A stretch of DNA of 64,000 nt from Saccharicrinis sp963666825 (lineage in GTDB: Bacteria; Bacteroidota; Bacteroidia; Bacteroidales; Marinilabiliaceae): assembly GCA_963666825.2 (NCBI GenBank), contig OY763044.2, positions 3,472,001-3,536,000 on the forward strand, in the 5' to 3' direction. The notes beneath the pieces are model-generated. The model saw only the letters and a list, made by a program, of their open reading frames with translations. It did not search any database and was not told the DNA's origin. Positions within the stretch are counted from its first letter, which is position 1; the number at the start of each line of letters is the position of its first letter. This document shows, one piece after another, positions 26,520 to 32,705 of this stretch. A program made the position numbers and the translations under genes.

Positions 26520-27863
26520 ATGAAAATATTACAATTTCTTCAAAAAAACTTGGTTTTTACGATTCCCGCTTTTATGGTGCTTGGTTTAATATATGGTGCA
26601 AACATAGATGCCGTAAGATTAAAAACAACAATACTACCGTTGACATTTCTCATGGTTTATCCGATGATGGTAAACTTGAATATTAAAAAAGTCTTTTCGA
26701 AAGGAGACAATAAAGTTCAGGTTACAACTCAACTTGTTAATTTTATATTAATCCCTTTTATTGGGTATATACTTGGTCGTTTATTTTTTCCTGAAAATCC
26801 AATTTTAATGCTGGGTCTGTTGTTAACTTCTTTATTGCCTACTTCAGGAATGACTATTTCTTGGACAGGATTTGCTAAAGGTAATATGGTAGAAGCTGTA
26901 AAAATGACAGTAATAGGTCTTATTTTAGGTTCTGCAATTACTCCATTGTATTTGCAACTTTTATTAGGTGCAAAAATAGAAATTCCTTTGGCTAAAGTAT
27001 TTCAACAAATTATAGTGGTTGTTTTTCTTCCAATGCTATTTGGTTACATAACTCAGCAATTCATCATAAAAAAGTATGGAATGGCTAAATACCAAAAAGA
27101 TATAAAAAAGATATTTCCACCTATATCTACTCTTGGAGTGTTAAGTATAGTATTTGTAGCAATGGCATTAAAAGCAAAGTCAATAGTTGCCGACCCAACA
27201 GTTTTAATAAAGTATGCCATTCCATTAGCTATATTGTATATTGCAAACTTTGCTATAAGTACTCTTATTGGAAAGTATTTCTTTACACGTGCAAATGGAA
27301 TTGCCTTGGTATATGGAAGTGTTTTGCGTAACCTTTCTATTGCATTGGCAATTGCAATGACTGTGTTCGGCTCTGAGGGTTCGGAAATTGCGCTAATAAT
27401 TGCTGTAGCTTATATTATTCAAACGCAATCGGCTGCATGGTATGTTAAATTTACCAATGTAATATTTGGACAAGCACCACCAGATGTAGCTGGTGATGTA
27501 ATGAGTAAAGGAGTCTTTACTATAAATGATGATAAAAGTATTAAGGAAGCCATTGAATTATTTGAAGAAGAACATATTCATTCTTTAGTAGTAATGGACT
27601 CAACTAATAAGCCAATAGGTATACTCAATACAAGAAACTTGTTTGACCATATAATAAACAACAGCACAGATATTTCTCAGAAAATATCGGATATTGACCT
27701 TAAACCTATCCTCATTTTCAATGAAACTGACCCATTAATATTAATTGGAAAAGAAATGAAAGATAATAATGTGTACAAGGTGCTAGTCAAGGATGCCAAA
27801 CAACAACTCTGTGGCGTAATTACCGAAACAACCTACTTTAAAAGAATTGTAAAAAGCAAATAA
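26520..27863 (+). CDS. SBF/ACR3-type membrane transporter fused to a CBS-domain pair
   Basis: 447 residues. About ten membrane helices (residues ~10-320) show the bile-acid-symporter/arsenite-permease superfamily signature, including LLTSLLPTSGMTISWTGFAK and RNLSIALAIAMTVFG. The cytoplasmic C-terminal ~115 residues contain two CBS motifs (SIKEAIELFEEEHIHSLVVM; PILIFNETDPLILIG) that usually bind adenosyl ligands and gate the attached protein. The fusion is unusual for this superfamily. The substrate is unknown: arsenite, an organic anion or a sulfur compound are all possible. The Fur/PerR-like gene follows. Confidence 0.8.
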   Translation: MKILQFLQKNLVFTIPAFMVLGLIYGANIDAVRLKTTILPLTFLMVYPMMVNLNIKKVFSKGDNKVQVTTQLVNFILIPFIGYILGRLFFPENPILMLGLLLTSLLPTSGMTISWTGFAKGNMVEAVKMTVIGLILGSAITPLYLQLLLGAKIEIPLAKVFQQIIVVVFLPMLFGYITQQFIIKKYGMAKYQKDIKKIFPPISTLGVLSIVFVAMALKAKSIVADPTVLIKYAIPLAILYIANFAISTLIGKYFFTRANGIALVYGSVLRNLSIALAIAMTVFGSEGSEIALIIAVAYIIQTQSAAWYVKFTNVIFGQAPPDVAGDVMSKGVFTINDDKSIKEAIELFEEEHIHSLVVMDSTNKPIGILNTRNLFDHIINNSTDISQKISDIDLKPILIFNETDPLILIGKEMKDNNVYKVLVKDAKQQLCGVITETTYFKRIVKSK

Positions 27864-27948
27864 TCTAAAATGTTTTCTAAAAAATGGATATTTAAAAAAA
27901 TAAATCGGTTTTCTTATTAAAATCGTAAACATTTCGGAATTTTATTTG

Positions 27949-27962
27949 TTCTTTAATAAGAA
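27949..27962. promoter_or_regulatory. Inverted repeat upstream of the Fur/PerR-like gene
   Basis: TTCTT-TAAT-AAGAA is a perfect palindrome 25 bp before the chosen start of the Fur-family gene. It is AT-rich and short, as Fur/PerR-type boxes often are, but it does not match the E. coli or Bacillus consensus closely. Autoregulation is a plausible reading. Another imperfect inverted repeat, CGGTTTT/AAAATCG, lies at 27,906-27,925. Confidence 0.35.
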
Positions 27963-27987
27963 TATTTCTCCGCAAAGAAATTATATA

Positions 27988-28413
27988 ATGAAGAAGTTGA
28001 CAGAACAAATAAGCGAAAAGATTAAAAGCGAAGGATTAAAAGTAACCCCTCAGCGAATGGCTGTGTTAAAAGCTGTTTATGAGCTTAATAATCATCCAAC
28101 AGCGGATAACATACTCGCATATGTGAGAAAGGAAAATCCCAATGTTGCGATGGGTACAATTTACAAAGTGCTTGATACGCTAATCGAAAATAAACTTGTC
28201 AAGAAGGTTACAACAGATAATGGAGTTATGCGATACGATGGAATTATGGAAAATCACCATCATTTGTATTGTGTGGAGTGTGATTTAATAGAGGATTACA
28301 ACGATAAAGAACTTGACAAGCTGTTAACTGATTATTTCAAGAAAAAAAACATTAAAGGGTTTAAACTAAAAAATTTTGTATTGCAAATAAATGGAACTTT
28401 TAATAAATGTTGA
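27988..28413 (+). CDS. Fur/PerR-family transcriptional regulator
   Basis: 141 residues from the ATG at 27988 (a TTG 42 bases upstream, which would read through the palindrome, is less likely). The DNA-binding helix is in LKVTPQRMAVLKAVYEL, then NVAMGTIYKVLDTLIENKLV, and the metal site in MENHHHLYCVECDLIEDY. Only the first CxxC pair is present; the second is missing and the protein ends NGTFNKC. The peroxiredoxin gene begins 16 bp downstream, which favours a PerR-like peroxide sensor over an iron-only Fur. Confidence 0.85.
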   Translation: MKKLTEQISEKIKSEGLKVTPQRMAVLKAVYELNNHPTADNILAYVRKENPNVAMGTIYKVLDTLIENKLVKKVTTDNGVMRYDGIMENHHHLYCVECDLIEDYNDKELDKLLTDYFKKKNIKGFKLKNFVLQINGTFNKC

Positions 28414-28429
28414 ATTTAAAAATTAAAAA

Positions 28430-29143
28430 ATGGAAGAAAATCAAGAATTACAAGCAGTGAGTATGCCACGTATTGGTGACCCTGCACCGGAATTTAAAGC
28501 AGTAACCACACAAGGTGAAATCAATTTCCCCTCAGATTATAAAGGCAAATGGTCAATTTTATTCAGCCATCCTGCTGATTTTACACCTGTATGTACATCA
28601 GAATTTATGACTTTTGCTCATATGGAGAAGCAATTCAATGAAGCTAATTGTGAGCTTATCGGTCTTTCTATTGACGGCTTGTACAGTCATATTGCATGGC
28701 TACGCACCATTAAAGAAAAAATTGAATATAAAGGGATGAAAGACATAGAAGTTACTTTTCCTTTGATTGAAGATATTAAAATGGATGTTGCTAAGAAATA
28801 TGGCATGATTCAACCCAATGAAGATTCAACTAAAGCTGTTCGCGCCGTTTTCTTTGTTGATCCAAAAGGAATTATTCGTGCTATCATTTATTATCCTTTA
28901 AGTTTAGGCAGAAACTTTGATGAGCTATACCGTGCATTAATTGCAATGCAAGCTGCTGATGAATTTGGAGTAGCAACTCCTGCTGATTGGAGACCAGGAG
29001 ACGATGTGATTATTAGCCCAGCGGGTTCATGTGGTACAGCAAAAGATAGAATGGAAGATAGTGAAATAGATTGTAAGGATTGGTTCTTCTGTACCAAGAA
29101 GCTAGATAAAGACGAAGTTTTGAAGAAGGTGTTAAAAAAGTAA
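28430..29143 (+). CDS. Peroxiredoxin (Prx6/1-Cys type)
   Basis: 237 residues. The peroxidatic motif P48-A-D-F-T52-P-V-C55 is intact. The C-terminal extension holds three more Cys residues (GSCGTAKD, EIDCKDWFFC), as in archaeal-type Prx6 proteins in which they can resolve the active Cys. It reduces H2O2 and alkyl hydroperoxides. It is the last cargo gene and probably cotranscribed with the PerR-like regulator. A strong terminator follows at once. Confidence 0.92.
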   Translation: MEENQELQAVSMPRIGDPAPEFKAVTTQGEINFPSDYKGKWSILFSHPADFTPVCTSEFMTFAHMEKQFNEANCELIGLSIDGLYSHIAWLRTIKEKIEYKGMKDIEVTFPLIEDIKMDVAKKYGMIQPNEDSTKAVRAVFFVDPKGIIRAIIYYPLSLGRNFDELYRALIAMQAADEFGVATPADWRPGDDVIISPAGSCGTAKDRMEDSEIDCKDWFFCTKKLDKDEVLKKVLKK

Positions 29144-29161
29144 GCTTTTCTCTAAAATAGG

Positions 29162-29187
29162 AAGTCGGTGAATAGCCGACTTTTTTC
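29162..29187 (+). terminator. Terminator after the peroxiredoxin gene
   Basis: Stem AAGTCGG (29162-29168) and CCGACTT (29176-29182), 7-nt loop, then a T6 run. It closes the cargo operon and sits 30 bp before the right GTTAAC cluster. Confidence 0.85.
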
Positions 29188-29217
29188 GTTTATTACATTT
29201 TTTTCGCATAATTAATG

Positions 29218-29316
29218 GTTAACACAGGTTAACATAGAGATCAACAGCCTGTTAACCATTAAGTGACAGAATTTCTGTTATTTACAAGTATAGTTAACAA
29301 AGTTAACACGGTTAAC
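29218..29316. repeat. GTTAAC cluster, right (inverted copy of the left cluster)
   Basis: GTTAAC occurs at 29218, 29228, 29251, and then, after a 36-bp gap, at 29293, 29302 and 29311, the last three exactly 9 bp apart. Read on the opposite strand the order is triplet, gap, looser group, as in the left cluster. The spacers also agree: both contain GTTAACcgtGTTAAC and tttGTTAACtat in that orientation. Confidence 0.7.
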
Positions 29317-29638
29317 GTGTTTTTTTGAGTATTTGGTTTTCAAAGTTAGTTTTGGCCTTCAATAATGAAAATATTTTCCAATTTAATTCCAAATTAATAT
29401 ATTTACAGAACGGTTTACCAAAGGGTGTAATACAATGAATTGTGCCTAAAAAAATACATATAACACTTGCAACAAGCCTCTTACAGAGGCTTTTCGTGTT
29501 TATAGACCCTTTGTGTTTTTTGATTTATTACGATATACTTTGTTTTATTAGTAATAAAATCCTGTTTAATTCCACGCATGCTTTTCAAAATGCTTTTTGT
29601 TTCAAAAAAGTATTCATTTCTTGCAAAATTTTTCAAAT
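29317..29638. other. Intergenic region with a terminator-like hairpin
   Basis: No gene was found in this 322-bp stretch. A hairpin AAGCCTCT (29474-29481) with AGAGGCTT (29485-29492), 3-nt loop, then T4, lies in the middle and reads as a rho-independent terminator on the + strand. The remaining sequence is AT-rich, with no recognised promoter for the following DUF4248-like gene. Confidence 0.6.
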
Positions 29639-29872
29639 ATGATAATACGAAGAACAATATTAAAACAAGACATTGTAAAAAAGTTATATCCCAATAGTAT
29701 TTCTGTAAGGTCGGCAATGCAGCAACTCAGATGTGAAATTGAAATTTGCCCTCCGTTAAAAGAACAAATTGCAAATGCCGGAAATACCAGATGCCATTAT
29801 TACAACAAACAACAACTCCTTTTAATCCTGGAACACTTTAGTATATCACTTGAAGAATTTGAACAGCTATGA
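29639..29872 (+). CDS. DUF4248-like small protein, copy 2
   Basis: 77 residues, clearly homologous to the protein at 24-257 over the full length (RRTILKQDIVKKLYPNSISV against RRTILKQELVTKLYPNSVSI, with HYYNKQQLLLIL shared exactly). The ATG at 29639 was chosen because it aligns with the start of copy 1; an upstream TTG would add 14 residues without support. It overlaps the following J-like gene by 4 bp. Confidence 0.65.
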   Translation: MIIRRTILKQDIVKKLYPNSISVRSAMQQLRCEIEICPPLKEQIANAGNTRCHYYNKQQLLLILEHFSISLEEFEQL

Positions 29873-30246
29873 AGTATTTTCAGGGTATTACTAATGTGGA
29901 GCAAGCCAAACTACTTTATCGTCATTTAGCAAAGCAACTCCATTCTGATGCCGGGGGAACTGTACTTGAGTTTCAAAAAATGCAGGATGAATATAGAATT
30001 ACACTTTCAAGATTGCAAGAATGTCACAATCCCGTTAGTAGTCATTTTTCAAAGGCTACACTCAATGACTTTTTTCAAAGTGAATCACCTGAAAAAGAAT
30101 TGTTGATTAATTTGGGGAAATTGGCAAAGGTGCTTATTAAAAAGCAAGTGCCACAAAATTATCTACGTCGGAAGATTACAACGACAAATTCTTTGATAAA
30201 AAAAGATGTGCTAAATGAAATATTGGACATCTTGAATGAGTTATAA
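29869..30246 (+). CDS. Divergent J-domain-like protein
   Basis: 125 residues. The N-terminal ~45 residues, TNVEQAKLLYRHLAKQLHSD then AGG and FQKMQDEYR, resemble a J-domain truncated to helices II-III. The usual HPD is HSD, so it may not stimulate Hsp70 ATPase in the normal way. The C-terminal helical region is unknown. Translational coupling to the DUF4248-like gene (ATGA) and position next to the recombinase suggest an element accessory factor. Confidence 0.65.
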   Translation: MKYFQGITNVEQAKLLYRHLAKQLHSDAGGTVLEFQKMQDEYRITLSRLQECHNPVSSHFSKATLNDFFQSESPEKELLINLGKLAKVLIKKQVPQNYLRRKITTTNSLIKKDVLNEILDILNEL

Positions 30247-30547
30247 GGGATTGAATAGTGCTAAAAATAATTTCTTTTTAGTATTCACACAGTTCTAATT
30301 CTAATATTCTTTATAGTCCTTAAGCTATAATTCTTGCTATATTACCAATGATTTATATGATAAAATGGCCAATTCTTTTAGCAAATTCACACATCAAGTT
30401 ACTATTGGCAACTTTACAAATAGACAAATACAAACAAAAATAACCACATTTAACATATTCAAGACAATTATAAAAAAATCTGAGCAAAACCAGCCAGAGC
30501 AGACTACGCAATAGGTATAGGTTTGTAGCATAATTTTTATAGCAATT
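30247..30547. other. Intergenic region
   Basis: A weak stem, CTAAAAA (30261-30267) and TTTTTAG (30275-30281), follows the J-like gene and may act as a terminator. The rest holds no supported gene or motif. Confidence 0.4.
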
Positions 30548-30751
30548 ATGCAAAAGCCGGATTCACATACTATTCAGGAAGCTACTCAGAGGGCAAAACA
30601 ACGCCTTCCTATAGAGGAACTGCAAAGAAGAAATAAATACAAAGATATTACAGAACAGGATTACAATAACCTTTTTGATTGCGCTGAAACCTTTTCTTTA
30701 TTAATTCTTGAGTCCTTATCAAAGGAAGAAGTTGTAGAGCAAGAGATGTAG
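30548..30751 (+). CDS. Small hypothetical protein upstream of the recombinase
   Basis: 67 residues, charged and helical (HTIQEATQRAKQRLPIEELQ; NNLFDCAETFSLLILE). Not recognised. It ends 60 bp before the recombinase gene on the same strand and could be an excisionase-like accessory, but this rests only on position and size. Confidence 0.4.
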   Translation: MQKPDSHTIQEATQRAKQRLPIEELQRRNKYKDITEQDYNNLFDCAETFSLLILESLSKEEVVEQEM

Positions 30752-30811
30752 TGTTATGTAAAATCCAGGGAATCAGTATATTTGTAGAGAGTAAGTCTAA
30801 AAATGTAGTTT

Positions 30812-32458
30812 ATGAGCAACTTATCCCTTTTTCAACAATTTGCACCAAAAGTCCCTGAAAAATTCAAGGAAGGTAATAATGCCGTGATTTATACAAGAGT
30901 TTCATCGGCAGACCAGGAAGATAATACAAGTCTTGGTTCACAGAAAAAGCATTGCGAAATATTTGCTGAACGAAGGGGATTAAATGTTGTAGGCTATTTT
31001 GGTGGAACTTACGAATCAGCAAAAACTGATGACCGTAAAGAATTCAATAGGATGCTAACCTTTGTAAAGAGGTCGAAAAGCATTAATTACGTTATCGTAT
31101 ATTCTTATGAACGCTTTTCTCGCTCAGGTATTAATGGAGCTTCTATTGCAAATGACTTAATCAAAAAGCATGGGATTATTACATTGGCAGTTACGCAAGA
31201 ATTAGACCCAACAACTCCAGCTGGCTCGTTTCAACAAAATATTCTTTTCCTTGTAGGGCAAATGGACAATGAATTGAGGCGGGACAAGGTAGTAACCGGA
31301 ATGAAAGAACTGCTAATAAAAGGACATTGGGTTTGGGCTGCTCCAAGAGGTTATACTGACCTGAATAAAGGAAAAGCAACTGAGCGTAACTTAGTAGTAA
31401 ATGAAGAAGGTAAAATATTAAAGAAGGCTTTCGAATGGAAAGCATATAAACAAACTCCTAATGCAGAAATATCTCGTAAATTAAAAAGATTGGGCGTTGA
31501 TATTTCGGAGAAAAGATTACACAACCTATTTACAAATCCGTTTTATTGTGGTTTAATTACAAGCAAAATGCTACCGGGAGAGGTTATTGAAGGACGACAT
31601 GAACCCTTGGTAACTCGTGATTTGTTTTTACAAGTAAATAATATTCGACAGGAAAATAGAGTTCATGGTTTTGTGCATGACAAAGATAATGAGAACCTGC
31701 CATTAAAAGTATTTACAAAGTGTGAGAAATGTGGAAAGCCAATGACCGGATATTTGGTTAAAAAGAAAGGAATTTACTATTACAAATGCAGAACGAAAGG
31801 TTGCAGAGTGAATAAAAGTGCCAAATCATTGCACCAAATGTTTCAGAATTTAGTTTCTGCTTTTCATATCGACAAAGATGAGCAAGAAGTAATCAAGGTC
31901 GTACTATCAGAACAAATGAATGTATTTTTCAAATCGAAGAGTGAAGACTCAAAAAAACTCAAGGCTCAAAAAAGTGAAGTACAAAAGAAACTGGATGCAA
32001 TCGAAGAAAGGTTTGTTATCGGAGAAATAGACCGTTCATTATATAATAAGTTTAAGCCTAAATTCGAGAAAGAAATTATCGAAATTGAGCAGGAATTAAA
32101 TTCAATGGGCAATTATAGTTCGAACCTCAATAAAGCTTTGAAATTTGTCACTAAATTAAGTTCTAATTTATTGAATATGTGGGAATCACTTAGTATTGAC
32201 AGTAAGAAAGTATTCCAAAAAATGCTATTCCCCGAAGGAATTTACTACAATCACGAAAACAACCAAGTTCGAACCCCTCGTGTAAATTCTTTTTTCTCTC
32301 TAATCCCTGAACTGGCAAGGTACACAGAAGGACATAAAAAAGGGGATTTCATCAATAATGACAAAATCCCCGCTTTGGTGACCCCTACGGGATTCGAACC
32401 CATATCGCTGGAACCGGAATCCAGTATTCTATCCATTGAACTAAGGGGCCTTATTTGA
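30812..32458 (+). CDS. Large serine recombinase (integrase)
   Basis: 548 residues. The N-terminal catalytic domain has YTRVSSADQ (nucleophile Ser31), VIVYSYERFSRSG and FLVGQMDNELRRDK. A recombinase domain follows (WAAPRGYTDLN; LFTNPFYCGLI), then a zinc ribbon CEKCGKPM with CRTKGC, then a coiled coil near 385-440. The native protein probably ends near RVNSFFSLIPELAR. The last ~30 residues, including VTPTGFEPISLE, are the antisense translation of the tRNA-Arg gene, so the stop codon at 32,456 comes from beyond the attachment site. Confidence 0.92.
   Translation: MSNLSLFQQFAPKVPEKFKEGNNAVIYTRVSSADQEDNTSLGSQKKHCEIFAERRGLNVVGYFGGTYESAKTDDRKEFNRMLTFVKRSKSINYVIVYSYERFSRSGINGASIANDLIKKHGIITLAVTQELDPTTPAGSFQQNILFLVGQMDNELRRDKVVTGMKELLIKGHWVWAAPRGYTDLNKGKATERNLVVNEEGKILKKAFEWKAYKQTPNAEISRKLKRLGVDISEKRLHNLFTNPFYCGLITSKMLPGEVIEGRHEPLVTRDLFLQVNNIRQENRVHGFVHDKDNENLPLKVFTKCEKCGKPMTGYLVKKKGIYYYKCRTKGCRVNKSAKSLHQMFQNLVSAFHIDKDEQEVIKVVLSEQMNVFFKSKSEDSKKLKAQKSEVQKKLDAIEERFVIGEIDRSLYNKFKPKFEKEIIEIEQELNSMGNYSSNLNKALKFVTKLSSNLLNMWESLSIDSKKVFQKMLFPEGIYYNHENNQVRTPRVNSFFSLIPELARYTEGHKKGDFINNDKIPALVTPTGFEPISLEPESSILSIELRGLI
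32336..32371 (-). terminator. Terminator downstream of tRNA-Arg
   Basis: On the minus strand a GGGGATTTT...AAATCCCC stem is followed by T6, 8 bp beyond the tRNA 3' end. It overlaps the final recombinase codons on the + strand. Whether it is native chromosomal sequence or supplied by the element bears on where the attachment site lies. Confidence 0.6.
32379..32450 (-). tRNA. tRNA-Arg (anticodon CCG)
   Basis: A 72-nt cloverleaf on the minus strand. The acceptor GGCCCCT pairs with AGGGGTC, the D arm is present, the anticodon stem-loop is CTGGA-TTCCGGT-TCCAG with anticodon CCG (reads CGG), and the T arm has TTCGAAT. A CCA follows (32376-32378 on the + strand). It is the integration site of the element, with the tRNA 3' end facing it. 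Insertion leaves the tRNA sequence complete. Confidence 0.93.
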
Positions 32459-32643
32459 TGAACACTTAATATCTTACAGATATCAGCATATAACAAAGTG
32501 GCGCAAATTTATAAAAACTTTTGAATTATCAGCATGATAACTATTCTGTTTACTTCTTGCAAGTCCTATTCATTACAAAACAGTTTTTAAACTCCTTAGT
32601 CAAATTCTCTTACTATTTATAAAAGATTTTATAATTTCGCAGT

Positions 32644-32675
32644 TTTGTGGTTAACTTCTGTTTAACCTATATTTT
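32644..32675 (+). promoter_or_regulatory. Predicted Bacteroidota promoter for leuS
   Basis: TTTG (32644-32647), 20-bp spacer, then TATATTTT (32668-32675), one mismatch from the Bacteroidota TAnnTTTG element. It lies about 30 bp before the leuS ATG, as expected for a short leader. Confidence 0.55.
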
Positions 32676-32705
32676 AACATCAGAATTTGATAGGAAAATT
32701 ATAAT

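Larger units (their letters stand above)
1..32386. mobile_element. Integrative element inserted at tRNA-Arg(CCG), left end outside the window
   Basis: Visible parts are a primase/helicase, DUF4248-like and J-like accessory proteins, and a large serine recombinase at the right edge whose reading frame continues into the antisense strand of a tRNA-Arg gene. The tRNA 3' end faces the element, the usual geometry for integration into a tRNA gene. No second copy of the tRNA 3' end was found at the left, so the left attachment site must lie upstream of position 1. The exact right boundary is uncertain within the recombinase 3' end and tRNA (about 32,300-32,450). About 24 kb of co-oriented metabolic cargo sits between two backbone segments. 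No conjugation genes are visible here, so whether it moves by itself cannot be judged. Confidence 0.75.

Noticed and set aside
32370..32458. A real C-terminal domain in the recombinase (VTPTGFEP...)
   Set aside because: This sequence is the antisense translation of the tRNA-Arg gene, a well-known artefact motif, not a protein domain.
32641..32660. A further GTTAAC motif upstream of leuS as part of the clusters
   Set aside because: Single GTTAAC words occur by chance in AT-rich DNA (also at 10,684). Only the 9-bp-spaced groups are treated as a signal.
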